From assembly GCA_947474225.1 (NCBI GenBank), contig CANJHS010000028.1:1-38349 (forward strand): DNA of 38,349 nt. The letters are read 5' to 3'. The notes beneath the pieces are model-generated. The model was not told the DNA's origin. It made no database searches and saw only the letters and a list, made by a program, of their open reading frames with translations. The DNA comes from Roseiflexaceae bacterium. Lineage in GTDB: Bacteria; Chloroflexota; Chloroflexia; Chloroflexales; Roseiflexaceae. Positions 1 to 9,353 of this stretch are shown here, piece after piece; within the stretch, counting starts at the first letter, position 1; the number at the start of each line of letters is the position of its first letter. The translations under genes were made by a program, and so were the position numbers.

Positions 1-954
1 TAGATAACACCACTCAGCGCAACTCTCACCAGCCTGTTGGTCAATGGGGCATTCGTCATTTTGCCAGTTTCAGATATTCGTCTTGCCAATTACCAACTCA
101 TTCATCTTTATGCGCTTTGGTTTTGTTTTGAAAATACTGACAGTGGTGGTGCGTATAAAACGTTTGGTAACTGCATGTCTTGTTCTCGCCACACATCCCG
201 AGGGAATCGAACGTATCCTTTTCTTTGATGGCACTGTTACGCTGCACCAACCAGTAGGAGCTACATTTCAACAACGCGCAAGTGTACACATTCCGCTTCT
301 CCAAAGCAACCTGTCAGGAATAGCGTTATCACCAATGCTCTATTGTTTGGTGAGACGGTGTAACAATTGCCTGTGCTCGTCACTTTGCCACACAAAGAAT
401 ATTCAGTTTCTTATCCCTTCATTCTGACTACCCCAAATCGAAAATTGCGTGGATATTGTGCATAGGTACTATGCTCATCTAGCACACCAAGTGGAGTAAT
501 TACAAAAAACGTATTGGTTGATGCGGCGAATTTATGAGCCAAATACGAAATCGTCGCACGCTGTTTGTGTGTGTCGTGGTCGCAAATTGCGAAACACCAT
601 AAACCCCAATTGCAGCACAGACACACAACGCCGCAAAGTCTCATAGAAAAAACTTTCGTAGTCATGCGCAAAAAAGTAAGACAAACCACACTTTTCGGTG
701 GGTCACTGGCGAAGTGAATCGTACGTATTTATCGTAAATGATGAGCTCATTACCGTCACATTAAATAATGACCAAAGTGACGCGCTCAAATGTTACCCAT
801 CCGACCGTCAGATAGCAGTATCGTGTGTCTTAGTCTGTCCTTGGCCAAGCGAAAATAATGGCGTCATGGAGGGAAACACTAAATGTGACAAAGCACATGC
901 AACAATGGATGCATAGTGTGACTAGGTGGCGTTAGGCAACAACTTCACTTTTGA

Positions 955-1308
955 TTAGCCGTGGCAGTGGGGCCTTGGCGAATCATCTCTCGCTACACTC
1001 GGGTTCGTACTATTCCTGGACATGCTCGATTCGCCAAGGCAGATACGTAGATGGAATTTACGACTGAAACGAGACTTTGCCGACACTAAACATCTCCCAT
1101 TGCAGTGGTACAGAGCAACGGAAAATAACACGGGCTCAATGGATAAAGTCACCACATTGTTGGGAGTGACGGCGTCCACGCCAACAATACCTAGACCAAA
1201 ATGCGATCCACGTAAGACCAAAACTCCTAAAGCCACTTCTCCCACGGCGACAACAGCGCCGGCGACCCATACGCCGTCTTCTTCCAATACTTGCATACCT
1301 ACAAACAC
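955..1308 (-). CDS. Doubtful small protein, PRC-barrel/DUF2171-like N-terminus
   Basis: The frame opens at a GTG (1308) with AAGGG a few bases upstream. Its first 55 residues read like a small beta-barrel of the PRC/DUF2171 type: VGMQVLEEDG, then alternating Val/Gly/Ala strands, ending VDAVTPNNVVTLSI. The remaining 60 residues (Cys-, Arg- and Ser-rich, ending PRPHCHG) do not look like a folded domain. Immediately upstream in the same frame (about 1500-1320) another short stretch reads EGVVLTTRAIDRVSVKYGVG before a stop. This could be a degraded gene, or chance. The region is T/G-rich on this strand, which by itself generates Val and Gly codons. Function is not known. Confidence 0.2.
   Translation of the reverse strand: MFVGMQVLEEDGVWVAGAVVAVGEVALGVLVLRGSHFGLGIVGVDAVTPNNVVTLSIEPVLFSVALYHCNGRCLVSAKSRFSRKFHLRICLGESSMSRNSTNPSVARDDSPRPHCHG
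972..1040. repeat. Perfect 13-bp inverted repeat with 43-nt spacer
   Basis: GCCTTGGCGAATC at 972-984 is exactly complementary to GATTCGCCAAGGC at 1028-1040. The 43-nt spacer (985-1027) has no strong internal stem. There is no T-tract after either arm, so it is not a typical intrinsic terminator. It overlaps the 3' half of the doubtful ORF 955-1308. Confidence 0.6.
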
Positions 1309-1430
1309 ACACCCTTACCAGCACGCGAGCGGCGCACACGAACACACGCGTAGCAACTGCAGTGCCAACTTCAGGTGGCATAGGCTCCCTGGTCCAACAC
1401 CGTACTTCACTGATACACGATCAATTGCAC

Positions 1431-1467
1431 GAGTTGTGAGCACAACTCCTTCGAAAACGATTACAAT
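1431..1467 (+). promoter_or_regulatory. Palindromic operator candidate and -10 box upstream of rfbB
   Basis: GAGTTGTG (1431-1438) and CACAACTC (1441-1448) form a perfect 8+2+8 palindrome. A -10-like TACAAT follows at 1462-1467, so the palindrome would cover the -35 region of a promoter firing toward rfbB (start 1553). No good -35 hexamer is visible, which would suit an activator-dependent or repressed promoter. The binding protein is not identifiable from here. Confidence 0.35.
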
Positions 1468-1552
1468 ATCACAAGTATATTCACGAACAGCGGCGAATGC
1501 GTGTAATCAATCTCCAAACAAACGCTTGCTGAACTATTGCAGAGGGACAATT

Positions 1553-2569
1553 ATGCAGCGAATTTTGGTCACCGGTGGTGCAGGCTTCATTGGGAGCAAC
1601 TTCGTCCATCACATGTTGGCACGATATTCTTATGACATCGTGGTTTATGACGCCCTGACATATGCTGGCCGCCTCGAAAACCTGGCCGCTGCGGTCGGCA
1701 ACCCAAAGTATCAATTTGTCCAAGGTGATATCTGTGATATCGATGCGGTGCGTCACGCAGTTGCAGGCAACAACATCGACACCATCATTAACTTCGCCGC
1801 AGAGACCCATGTCGATCGATCGATAATGCAGCCTGACGCAGTCATAAAAGCAAATATCAATGGCACCTGGACTTTGCTCGAAGTCGCCCGTGAACTCGGT
1901 TTGCCACGCTTCCACCAAATTAGTACAGACGAAGTCTACGGTCAGATCCCCGAACCGTTGCGCTCTAGTGAAGGCGATTCCTTCGAGCCGCGAAGCCCAT
2001 ACTCTGCGAGCAAAGCCGGTGCAGAGCACATCGTCTATGCCTACCATACGACATATGGGATGAATACGACTATATCGCGCGGATCCAATAATATAGGACC
2101 CTTTCACTACCCCGAGAAGGCTGTTCCACTCTTTACCACAAATGCCTTAGACAACATTCCTATTCCCATTTATGGTGACGGAATGCAAATGCGTGACTAT
2201 CAATATGTGACCGATCACTGTGAAGGCATTGACGTCGTTTTGCACAAGGGTGCCGCAGGAGAAGCGTATAATGTCGGCACCAGCGTCGAGACCCGCAATA
2301 TCGACATGGCCCACAAGATACTCGACATCCTCGGCAAGCCACATAGCCTCATCGAGTTTGTCAAAGACCGTGCCGGTCACGACCGTCGCTACGCCCTCAA
2401 CACCGACAAACTCCGCAATCTTGGGTGGACGAGCCGTCATTCCTTTGACCAGGCTCTCGAAAAAACCGTACGATGGTATATTGACAATCCGTCATGGTGG
2501 CGCCCCATCAAAAATGGCGAATATCGCGACTATTACTACAAGCAATACGCGGAAAGACAAAGTAAATAA
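1553..2569 (+). CDS. rfbB: dTDP-glucose 4,6-dehydratase
   Basis: This 338-residue protein is a short-chain dehydrogenase of the RfbB/RmlB family, which converts dTDP-glucose to dTDP-4-keto-6-deoxyglucose in the cytoplasm for rhamnose and other deoxysugars. The NAD-binding glycine motif TGGAGFIG is at residues 7-14. The dehydratase acid/base pair is in STDEVYG (D126, E127), and the Tyr-Lys pair is Y150 and K154 in PYSASK. The ATG at 1553 is preceded by AGAGGGA; the frame stays open far upstream, but that part has no family similarity. Length is normal. It stands alone: rfbA, rfbC and rfbD are not nearby. A strong terminator follows the stop. UDP-glucuronate or CDP-sugar dehydratases are relatives, but the motifs fit RfbB best. 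Confidence 0.9.
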   Translation: MQRILVTGGAGFIGSNFVHHMLARYSYDIVVYDALTYAGRLENLAAAVGNPKYQFVQGDICDIDAVRHAVAGNNIDTIINFAAETHVDRSIMQPDAVIKANINGTWTLLEVARELGLPRFHQISTDEVYGQIPEPLRSSEGDSFEPRSPYSASKAGAEHIVYAYHTTYGMNTTISRGSNNIGPFHYPEKAVPLFTTNALDNIPIPIYGDGMQMRDYQYVTDHCEGIDVVLHKGAAGEAYNVGTSVETRNIDMAHKILDILGKPHSLIEFVKDRAGHDRRYALNTDKLRNLGWTSRHSFDQALEKTVRWYIDNPSWWRPIKNGEYRDYYYKQYAERQSK

Positions 2570-2584
2570 CAGGGCGCGCCCCGA

Positions 2585-2616
2585 GCGACATGGGCAGTTG
2601 CCCATGTCGCTTTTTT
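2585..2616 (+). terminator. Intrinsic terminator after rfbB
   Basis: GCGACATGGGCA (2585-2596) pairs perfectly with TGCCCATGTCGC (2599-2610), and six T residues follow (2611-2616). It lies 15 nt after the rfbB stop. Confidence 0.92.
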
Positions 2617-2651
2617 GTGAAATGACACATGGTGTCAGAAAGAATCACCTC

Positions 2652-3614
2652 ATGTCTGATACGACGCCTGCCGATGGAACCAAAGGCCCGCGCACATTTA
2701 CCGCATTCTTTGCCGAAACGCTCGAACACGCCATCGAGCGTGTCATCGAACCACACGAGGTCGCCCGTGACATCATCACCCGCGGTGGTGCATGGATTAA
2801 CCATGCACGGGTACGTATAACCACCGCAGGGGTACTCCCAGGGATGTTTATCGCAGTCCACACCCCACCCGCACACGCACACTCGCATATCCTGCCGGAT
2901 GACGCAGTCATCTACGTCGACCGCTGGCTGATTGCCCTCAACAAACCCGCCGGCACCTATGTCGATGCAACACCCTGGGATGCAGAGAATCACTTACGCA
3001 ATGCGCTGCTGAACCATTGGTATGCTCGTAACGGCGAACTACTCCACCTCCACCCTGCGCATCGACTCGATCGAGACACAACCGGTGTCCTCCTCTTTTC
3101 GCGGCATAGTCATGCGAATAGTGCGCTTCAGCGTGTCTTTGTGCAGCAACGTGCAAAAAAAACCTACGTTTGTCATGTCGCTGGTTGGCCCGATTGGGAT
3201 GAAATACTCATGCAGACTGGCCACGGTCGCAGCGACCGCGGTCGCTTCCGCGTCTATTCCATTGATGAAGTGGGGAATGCACTGCCTGGCGGGAATGTGG
3301 TCAAATCGATGGAAACATTCTACCGTGTGGTCGAGCGTCATCCCGACGGTACTACGACAATGCTTGCCTGGCCTCGTACGGGCAGAACACACCAAATTCG
3401 CTTGCACGCACACGCACTCGGCCACCCGCTTGTTGGGGATGCAAGCTATGGTTCGGGGCAGCTTGGCATAGATGCGCATCATCTGCACGCATGGCGACTC
3501 AGTCTCCCCCATCCAATCCACGAGGAACCGTTACTGCTGACCGCCCCGCTCCCCGACTGGTGCTCCGTCGATTTGGCAGCACTGAGCGCATCTGCTACTA
3601 TACTGACAGAGTAG
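2652..3614 (+). CDS. RluA-family RNA pseudouridine synthase
   Basis: This 320-residue cytoplasmic enzyme isomerises uridine to pseudouridine in rRNA or tRNA. The RluA hallmark HRLDRDTTG places the catalytic aspartate at D140. ALNKPAGTYV (about residue 95) and the RTGRTHQIRLHAHALGHPL block are also family-typical. The N-terminal 60 residues contain an S4-like segment (ARDIITRGGAWINHARVRI), as in RluC and RluD, for RNA binding. The ATG at 2652 follows the rfbB terminator; the ribosome binding site is weak (AGAAAG, 11 nt upstream). Longer in-frame starts run through the terminator and into rfbB, so they are unlikely. The target uridine cannot be told from sequence. A short terminator follows. 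Confidence 0.88.
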   Translation: MSDTTPADGTKGPRTFTAFFAETLEHAIERVIEPHEVARDIITRGGAWINHARVRITTAGVLPGMFIAVHTPPAHAHSHILPDDAVIYVDRWLIALNKPAGTYVDATPWDAENHLRNALLNHWYARNGELLHLHPAHRLDRDTTGVLLFSRHSHANSALQRVFVQQRAKKTYVCHVAGWPDWDEILMQTGHGRSDRGRFRVYSIDEVGNALPGGNVVKSMETFYRVVERHPDGTTTMLAWPRTGRTHQIRLHAHALGHPLVGDASYGSGQLGIDAHHLHAWRLSLPHPIHEEPLLLTAPLPDWCSVDLAALSASATILTE

Positions 3615-3623
3615 CTTATGTCA

Positions 3624-3646
3624 GGGCGTGCAGACGCCCTTCTTTT
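3624..3646 (+). terminator. Short intrinsic terminator after the pseudouridine synthase
   Basis: GGGCGT (3624-3629) pairs with ACGCCC (3634-3639) around a GCAG loop, followed by TTCTTTT. The next gene's ATG is only 9 nt after the T-tract, so transcription of that gene must either read through or start almost at the codon. Confidence 0.65.
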
Positions 3647-3654
3647 ATGCACAT

Positions 3655-4359
3655 ATGATCTGGACACTATCGGATTTGCACCTGTCTGGTGTCAATCCCA
3701 AACCAATGGATATCTTTGGGAATCGGTGGCGTAATCATCCCGAGCGCATCGCCGCGGCATGGCGTCGAACGATTCACCCCGACGACATTGTCTGTGTCGC
3801 CGGTGATATCTCGTGGGCAATGCACCTCGATGATGCCTTGGTCGACTTGCGTTGGATAGACGAATTACCCGGCCGCAAATACTGCATCAAAGGAAACCAC
3901 GACTACTGGTGGGATCGCGCCGGTCCCATTCGTTCACGCATGCCGTCATCAATCACACTTATCGAAGGTGATGCCGTCGACGCGGGAGAAATCATTATCT
4001 GTGGCTCACGTGGATGGAGTGCACCGGGCATGCCAGGCTTTGACACTGTGGTTGACCAACGCATATATGCGCGTGAAGTCCTGCGACTCGAGCGGTCTCT
4101 GCAACATGCACGAAAAATAGCACGCGAGCGTCCAATTGTGGCCATGATCCACTTCCCGCCATTTATCGACAAAAAACCAACCGAATTTGTTCGTCTATTC
4201 GAACAGTATCACGTTACCACGTGCCTCTACGGTCATCTGCATCGGCCAGACGATTGGGGGAATGCAATGCAAACCACCGTTAATGGAACTATGTATCAAT
4301 TGACCGCGTGTGACTACCTCGAGTTCACCCCCGTGGCGGTCCGTGGTCTGCCATTCTGA
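3655..4359 (+). CDS. Metallophosphoesterase (COG1768-like)
   Basis: This 234-residue calcineurin-fold phosphoesterase shows all metal-binding blocks in order: SDLHLSG (D7, H9), VAGDISWAM, KGNHDYWW, HFPP and GHLHRPDD. It is predicted to be a soluble two-metal hydrolase of a phosphomonoester or diester; substrate unknown. The ATG at 3655 gives the expected start MIWTLSDLHLS. An in-frame GTG at 3628 lies inside the preceding terminator hairpin and is unlikely. There is no recognisable Shine-Dalgarno or promoter in the gap of about 40 nt, so it is probably expressed by read-through or leaderless. It is not SbcD/Mre11: it is too short and lacks the cap domain. Confidence 0.8.
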   Translation: MIWTLSDLHLSGVNPKPMDIFGNRWRNHPERIAAAWRRTIHPDDIVCVAGDISWAMHLDDALVDLRWIDELPGRKYCIKGNHDYWWDRAGPIRSRMPSSITLIEGDAVDAGEIIICGSRGWSAPGMPGFDTVVDQRIYAREVLRLERSLQHARKIARERPIVAMIHFPPFIDKKPTEFVRLFEQYHVTTCLYGHLHRPDDWGNAMQTTVNGTMYQLTACDYLEFTPVAVRGLPF

Positions 4360-4411
4360 TGCATTCTAATCATGAGAACACACCCTAAAAAAGGCACCTG
4401 ATACCCCTCTG

Positions 4412-4420
4412 TGTTATAAT
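4412..4420 (+). promoter_or_regulatory. gyrA promoter, extended -10
   Basis: TGTTATAAT at 4412-4420 is a consensus TATAAT (4415-4420) with the TGn extension. No good -35 hexamer is present 17 bp upstream, as is common with extended -10 promoters. The gyrA start is 44 nt downstream. Confidence 0.7.
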
Positions 4421-4464
4421 ATCAACATCAAAATGTAATCTAAATGTTGTGACAGGGGTGCAGG

Positions 4465-7020
4465 ATGGATGTCGGGGCAATTCAGAATCGTAGCATCACA
4501 GACGAGATGCGTACCGCCTATCTCGATTACGCAATGAGCGTGATTGTGTCACGTGCGTTACCAGATACCCGTGATGGACTCAAACCTGTGCAGACGCGCA
4601 TCCTTTTTGGTATGTGGGACATGGGCATGCGTGCTAACACCCCCTACAAAAAATGTGCCCGAATTGTCGGCGATGTCCTCGGCAAAATGCACCCGCACGG
4701 CGACTCTTCGGTGTATGACGCACTCGCCCGACTCGCACAACCCTGGAACATGCGCTACCCACTTGTTGACGGCCAAGGCAACTTTGGCAGTATCGACGGC
4801 GATCCCCCCGCCGCCATGCGTTATACCGAAGCACGTCTGTCTGCAATCGCAGAAGAAATGCTCTTCGACATTGACAAAAACACCGTAGACTTCCGTGACA
4901 ATTTCGACGGAACGTTCCGCGAACCGACCGTCCTGCCTGCTCGCCTCCCCAATCTGCTGCTCAATGGAGCAAACGGTATCGCAGTTGGTATGGCGACCAA
5001 CATTCCCCCTCATAACCTGGGCGAAATTTGTCGGGCAATCGTGTATCTCATCGATCACGAAGATTGTAGCGTCGAAGACCTCATCAAATTCGTACCCGGA
5101 CCAGACTTCCCCACCGGTGGACTCATCCTCGGTAACGAGGGTGTCAACGCAGCATACGCAACCGGACGTGGCCAAGTAACGATCCGCGCCAAGGCACATG
5201 TCGAAGAAGGCGCACGCAATAGTCATCAAATTATCGTCAGCGAACTGCCCTTCCAGGTCAATAAAGCTCGTCTACAGGAACGTATTGCCGAGCTCGTGCG
5301 TGAGAAGAAAATCGAAGGCATTCGTGACATTCGTGACGAATCCGACCGCAATGGTATGCGTGTGGTCATCATGCTCAAACAAGACGCCCAACCACGGAAG
5401 GTACTGAACGCCCTTTACAAGCACACGCAGATGCAGACATCATTCGGCATCAACATGTTGTCACTCATCGAAGACGGCCGCCAACCACGATTATTGCCGC
5501 TCAAACGCATGCTCCAAGAGTATGTGAACCATCGTCGTGTTGTCATCCGGCGCCGCACAGAATACGACCTCGAGAAGGCTCGTGCTCGGGCCCACATCTT
5601 AGAAGGCCTCAAGCGCGCCATCGACATCCTGGACGAAGTCATCCGCACCATTCGCGAGTCACGCTCACGCGAATCGGCACGGACCAATTTGATGCGTGAT
5701 TACAGCTTTTCTGAAGCACAAGCCAATGCAATTCTCGACATGCAGCTTGGTCGTTTGGCCGCCTTGGAACGAAAGCGCATCGAAGACGAACTCGACGAAC
5801 TGGTAAAAACCATCACCGATCTCGAGGAAATCTTGGCAAATGCAGCCAAACTCAATAGCCTCATTAAGGCAGATTTGAAGTACCTCGAAGAAAAATACGG
5901 CGATGCACGTCGTACCCAAATTGTCTATGGCGTCAATGGTGAAGTCAGCGACGAAGACCTCATCCCTGACACCAAACTGCTCATCACCATGTCTGATCGT
6001 GGCTACATCAAAAGCCAACTACCCGAAGTCTTCCGGACACAACGCCGAGGTGGGCGTGGCAAAAAGGGTGCTTCGATTCGCGACGAAGACGTGATGAGCC
6101 ACATTTTGACCTGTAACAGCATGCACGATTTACTCTTTTTCACCAATAACGGTCGTGTCTACAAACTCAAAGCACACGAAGTTCCCGATTCTAGTCGTAC
6201 TGCCAAAGGCTTGCCGTTGGTCAACTTGATAGATTTGCAACCAAACGAGCATGTCACGTCAATGCTTTCGGTACCCGATTACGACCAAGCGAAATATCTG
6301 CTGATGGCGACGCGTCGCGGCAAAATAAAGCGCACGTTGCTCGAGGAATACAGCTCGGTCCGTAGCAACGGTCTCATCGCCATCGGGCTTGAAGCAGGCG
6401 ACGAACTCGGCTGGGTAACTACCACCATGGGCGACGAAGATGTCGTATTGACAACGCGCATGGGCAAATCATTGCGCTTTGACCAGGCCCAAGTCCGCTC
6501 CATGGGTCGCCCTGCGAGTGGCGTACGGGGCATCACATTGCGCTTCGGGGACGAAGTCATTAGCATGGACATCGTGACCCCAGAACATCTCGAAACGGCA
6601 CAACTCATCACCATAGGCAAGCACGGCAAAGGCAAACGGACCCCACTCAAACTGTATAGCCGTAAGGGCCGTGGCAGTCAGGGGGTAAATACGATGACTC
6701 TGAGTGATGACGATACCGTCGCACTCGCACGTGTCATCTACACAGACATGGTACTTACCTTCATCACCTCTAACGGCATCATATTGCGTACAGAGGCAAG
6801 TGGACTCCGTGTGTGTGGCCGAAGTGCCCAAGGCGTTCGTGTCCTCACCCTCGACGAAAATGATACCGTCGTAGCCATGGCCGCCGACGAGCCCGAAGAT
6901 GATGGCGAAAAGCAGAAGCGCATCCTCGACCTCGGTGACATGATAGGCGTCGATATGCACGAACTCGCCGAAGAAGAGGGCGAAGACGCAGCAATCGACG
7001 ACAACGAGCCTACGGAATAA
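4465..7020 (+). CDS. gyrA: DNA gyrase subunit A
   Basis: This 851-residue type IIA topoisomerase A subunit cuts and rejoins DNA and, with GyrB, introduces negative supercoils. The catalytic tyrosine is Y120 in AMRYTEARL. The quinolone-determining loop reads [15 protein letters not shown] with S81 and D85 at the positions of E. coli S83 and D87, the usual sensitive type. The GyrA box QRRGGRG is at 526-532, at the start of the beta-pinwheel DNA-wrapping domain, which separates it from ParC. The C-terminus ends in an acidic tail ([16 protein letters not shown]). The start ATG follows CAGGGGTGCAGG. gyrB is not adjacent. It has its own promoter, and hairpins follow the stop. Confidence 0.97.
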   Translation: MDVGAIQNRSITDEMRTAYLDYAMSVIVSRALPDTRDGLKPVQTRILFGMWDMGMRANTPYKKCARIVGDVLGKMHPHGDSSVYDALARLAQPWNMRYPLVDGQGNFGSIDGDPPAAMRYTEARLSAIAEEMLFDIDKNTVDFRDNFDGTFREPTVLPARLPNLLLNGANGIAVGMATNIPPHNLGEICRAIVYLIDHEDCSVEDLIKFVPGPDFPTGGLILGNEGVNAAYATGRGQVTIRAKAHVEEGARNSHQIIVSELPFQVNKARLQERIAELVREKKIEGIRDIRDESDRNGMRVVIMLKQDAQPRKVLNALYKHTQMQTSFGINMLSLIEDGRQPRLLPLKRMLQEYVNHRRVVIRRRTEYDLEKARARAHILEGLKRAIDILDEVIRTIRESRSRESARTNLMRDYSFSEAQANAILDMQLGRLAALERKRIEDELDELVKTITDLEEILANAAKLNSLIKADLKYLEEKYGDARRTQIVYGVNGEVSDEDLIPDTKLLITMSDRGYIKSQLPEVFRTQRRGGRGKKGASIRDEDVMSHILTCNSMHDLLFFTNNGRVYKLKAHEVPDSSRTAKGLPLVNLIDLQPNEHVTSMLSVPDYDQAKYLLMATRRGKIKRTLLEEYSSVRSNGLIAIGLEAGDELGWVTTTMGDEDVVLTTRMGKSLRFDQAQVRSMGRPASGVRGITLRFGDEVISMDIVTPEHLETAQLITIGKHGKGKRTPLKLYSRKGRGSQGVNTMTLSDDDTVALARVIYTDMVLTFITSNGIILRTEASGLRVCGRSAQGVRVLTLDENDTVVAMAADEPEDDGEKQKRILDLGDMIGVDMHELAEEEGEDAAIDDNEPTE

Positions 7021-7029
7021 CCACGAAAC

Positions 7030-7052
7030 GGCGCACCGTGTAGCGGTGCGCC
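7030..7052. terminator. Hairpin after gyrA
   Basis: GGCGCACCG (7030-7038) pairs perfectly with CGGTGCGCC (7044-7052) over a 5-nt loop. There is no T-tract on the plus strand, so it may protect the gyrA 3' end rather than terminate on its own. Confidence 0.55.
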
Positions 7053-7060
7053 CCAAAAAC

Positions 7061-7092
7061 AACCCCCGTAGTGCATACGCACTGCGGGGGTT
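7061..7092 (-). terminator. Intrinsic terminator for the response regulator gene
   Basis: AACCCCCGTAGTGC (7061-7074) pairs with GCACTGCGGGGGTT (7079-7092), with one G-U pair. Read on the minus strand it is followed by GTTTTT. It lies 18 nt beyond the stop of the response regulator and between convergent genes. Confidence 0.8.
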
Positions 7093-7109
7093 GACTACAA
7101 ACCACCATC

Positions 7110-7931
7110 CTAGGTGGGGCGGTTAATCTTCTTTTGGTATTCGGCGAGTGGCTCGGTCGGGGGGAGGTCAGACGTCACCGATGAATTATTGATGACTGCG
7201 ACGTTGTCTGCCATTTTGTAGCCAATGCCACGAACGGTAAGAATGCGGCCGGGTTTTGACGGCTCTTCTTCTATTTTTTCGCGCAAGCGGCGCACACAAA
7301 CATCCACGAGATTTGTTTCGCCGACATAGTCATAGCCCCAAACCTCTTGGAAAAGTGTCTCGCGATCGAAGACATCACCCGAATTAGCCGCGAGGAAGTA
7401 GAGGAGCTCGAATTCCATCGGGGTCAAATTGATTTCAACACCCTTGAGCGAAACGCGATGGCGCGGTGCATCGATTTCGATGTCACCACAACGCACCACT
7501 GTCGGCGCTTGGCGGTTCTTCATGCCATCGACGCGGCGCAAAATTGCATCGACACGAGCGATGAGCTCTGCGGGTTTGAATGGCTTGGTGATGTAGTCAT
7601 CACTACCCAGTTCAAAGCCTTGTACGACGTCGTCTGTGCCATCTCGGGCAGTGAGCATTATGATTGGCACATCTGAGCGCTCACGAATGCGCTTGCACGT
7701 TTCAAAGCCATCGACATATGGCATCATCACATCGAGAATGACAATATCAAACGTACCGTCATTGAATGCTTTGAGTGCCTCGAGGCCATTTTTGACCACT
7801 ACAACTTCGTAGCGAGGGCTGCTGAAGGTCACCTGAATGAGTGTTGCTATCGATGGATCGTCGTCCGCAAACAGGATGCGTCTTTGCGTGAGTTGGTCGC
7901 TCCGATCAGAGATTCGGCGTGTCAACTTCAT
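7110..7931 (-). CDS. OmpR/PhoB-family response regulator (orphan)
   Basis: This 273-residue two-component DNA-binding regulator has a receiver domain at about residues 18-133: acidic pocket D23-D25, phospho-acceptor D67 in VILDVMMP, T94 and K116 (TKPF). A winged-helix output domain spans about 145-245 (LTPMEFELL, RGIGYKM). The last 30 residues (from about 244) are an extra tail rich in Asn, Ser and Pro. The ATG at 7931 is preceded by AGGTGG; an upstream in-frame ATG at 7961 lacks a site. No histidine kinase is adjacent, so its partner is elsewhere. An AT-rich hairpin separates it from clpX upstream, and it has its own terminator. The family resembles MtrA/RegX3 regulators; regulon unknown. 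Confidence 0.9.
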   Translation of the reverse strand: MKLTRRISDRSDQLTQRRILFADDDPSIATLIQVTFSSPRYEVVVVKNGLEALKAFNDGTFDIVILDVMMPYVDGFETCKRIRERSDVPIIMLTARDGTDDVVQGFELGSDDYITKPFKPAELIARVDAILRRVDGMKNRQAPTVVRCGDIEIDAPRHRVSLKGVEINLTPMEFELLYFLAANSGDVFDRETLFQEVWGYDYVGETNLVDVCVRRLREKIEEEPSKPGRILTVRGIGYKMADNVAVINNSSVTSDLPPTEPLAEYQKKINRPT

Positions 7932-7964
7932 CGGTGTACCACCTTTTGTAGTAACGAACAATCA

Positions 7965-7991
7965 AAAAAATAAACACGAGGTTTATTTTTT
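7965..7991 (-). terminator. AT-rich terminator after clpX
   Basis: AAAAAATAAAC (7965-7975) pairs with GTTTATTTTTT (7981-7991) around a 5-nt loop. On the minus strand the second arm ends in a run of T. It sits between clpX and the response regulator. The stem has almost no G-C pairs, so it may be leaky. Confidence 0.55.
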
Positions 7992-8003
7992 GGGTGAACT
8001 AAA

Positions 8004-9269
8004 CTAGGCGACATCAGAGAGACCGGGAAGTTCTTCAAGAACTGCTGGTGTCCGCTTCATGATTACGTCTGCGTCGATTATACAACGTTTCTGCCCGGAT
8101 TGCGATGGTGCGTCGTACATGACGTCGAGCAACGCCCCTTCGAGAATACTCCGGAGCGCACGCGCACCTGTCCCTGTCTTGAGGGCAAGCTCGGCAACGG
8201 CATCGATTGCCGCTTCCGTGAATTCGAGGGTGACATCGTCCATCTTGAGGAGTTGGGTATATTGCTTCAAGACTGCGTTTTTGGGTTCAACGAGGATCCG
8301 GCGCATTGCTTCACGATCGAGTGGTCGCAATGGTGCAACCATCGGAATACGACCGATGAACTCTGGAATGAAACCGTACTTGAGTAAATCGTCAGGAGTC
8401 ACTTGATCCAGCAAATACTCTGGAGTAGAAGATTGTGTCGTAGCAGAAGATCCAAAACCAATCGAGCGCTTCTCACCGACGCGTGCGCCGATGATTTTGT
8501 CGATGCCTTCAAATGCCCCTCCACAAATAAATAACACATGCGTCGTGTCAAACGGAATGTATTCTTGTTGCGGATGTTTGCGCCCAGGCACCGGCGGCAC
8601 GTGGGCCACAGAGCCTTCGAGAATTTTGAGGAGTGCCTGTTGGACTCCTTCTCCCGACACGTCACGGGTAATCGACGGATTATCCGACTTGCGTGCGATT
8701 TTGTCGATTTCATCAATGTACAGAATGCCAGTTTTGGCACGTTCCACGTCGCCATCTGCAGCCTGAATCAGACGCAAGAGAATGGTCTCGACGTCTTCGC
8801 CCACGTACCCCGCCTCGGTCAAGGCGGTCGCATCAGCAATAGCAAATGGGACATCGAGCGCGCGGGCAAGTGTTTGTGCAAGCAGGGTTTTGCCACTCCC
8901 AGTCGGACCGATGAGCAGGATGTTGCTCTTGCCAATTTCGACAGACGCATTTATTTCGGTGCGCGCACGGATACGTTTGTAATGGTTGTACACAGCGACT
9001 GCGAGCAACACCTTGGCTCGGTCTTGGCCGATCACATATTCATCGAGGCGCCCACGCATTTCACGCGGGACAGGCAGTTTTTCAAGTACGGGAATTGCGG
9101 GTTTGGCCGGTTCGATTTTTTGTCGCTCATCAGAGATGACTTGATTACAGATGGCAACGCATTCGTCACAGATAAAAATAGGTGGCGGTCCTGCAATCAA
9201 ACGTTGTACTTCGTCTTGACTGCGTCCGCAGAAAGAGCATTGATAGACACCACGTCCATTTGTGGTCAT
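8004..9269 (-). CDS. clpX: ATP-dependent Clp protease, ATP-binding subunit ClpX
   Basis: This 421-residue AAA+ unfoldase feeds proteins to ClpP. The N-terminal zinc domain has C11, C14, C34 and C37. Walker A is GPTGSGKT, Walker B ILYIDEID, the pore loop GYVG, the RKH loop GRKHPQQEY, and the ClpP-docking IGF loop is in KRSIGFGSS. All key parts are intact. The ATG at 9269 ([11 protein letters not shown]) follows GAGGGTG and gives the usual short lead to the zinc domain; a TTG 17 codons upstream (9320) is less likely. It is the last gene of tig-clpP-clpX and lies 84 nt after clpP. Confidence 0.97.
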   Translation of the reverse strand: MTTNGRGVYQCSFCGRSQDEVQRLIAGPPPIFICDECVAICNQVISDERQKIEPAKPAIPVLEKLPVPREMRGRLDEYVIGQDRAKVLLAVAVYNHYKRIRARTEINASVEIGKSNILLIGPTGSGKTLLAQTLARALDVPFAIADATALTEAGYVGEDVETILLRLIQAADGDVERAKTGILYIDEIDKIARKSDNPSITRDVSGEGVQQALLKILEGSVAHVPPVPGRKHPQQEYIPFDTTHVLFICGGAFEGIDKIIGARVGEKRSIGFGSSATTQSSTPEYLLDQVTPDDLLKYGFIPEFIGRIPMVAPLRPLDREAMRRILVEPKNAVLKQYTQLLKMDDVTLEFTEAAIDAVAELALKTGTGARALRSILEGALLDVMYDAPSQSGQKRCIIDADVIMKRTPAVLEELPGLSDVA

Positions 9270-9353
9270 AGCACCCTCGTCATTCGTGAAAAATCGCTCG
9301 CGGTCGCGCCGCTTTGACAAGAGGCACAGACAACGAGCGTTCCGCTTGTCACA

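Larger units (their letters stand above)
1..1552. other. Gene-poor region upstream of rfbB
   Basis: I see no convincing gene in this stretch. The open frames found on either strand are short, rich in Cys, His and Ser, lack family motifs, and mostly lack a ribosome binding site. It reads as more A+T-rich than the genes to its right. What it does hold is listed separately: a doubtful minus-strand ORF (955-1308), a perfect 13-bp inverted repeat (972-1040) and a palindrome with a possible -10 box before rfbB (1431-1467). I found no tRNA, tmRNA, RNase P or SRP RNA signature by eye. It may be decayed coding DNA or the edge of an accessory region; the window does not decide between these. Confidence 0.6.

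Noticed and set aside
44-689. Open frames 44-427 (plus) and 411-689 (minus) as genes
   Set aside because: Composition rich in Cys, Phe, Ser and His, no family motif and no clear ribosome binding site.
698-916. 72-codon plus-strand frame
   Set aside because: No motif, no upstream Shine-Dalgarno site and an unusual composition; it is likely chance.
926-1040. GTTAGGC at about 930 plus the nearby inverted repeat as an integron attC site
   Set aside because: The matching R'' half (RYYYAAC) is absent and the repeat arms do not match attC core sites.
990-1040. tRNA-like GGGTTCG sequence
   Set aside because: No acceptor, D or anticodon arms can be formed around it; the 13-bp stem is incompatible with a cloverleaf.
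3628-3657. GTG at 3628 as start of the phosphoesterase
   Set aside because: It lies inside the terminator hairpin, and family similarity begins at the ATG at 3655.
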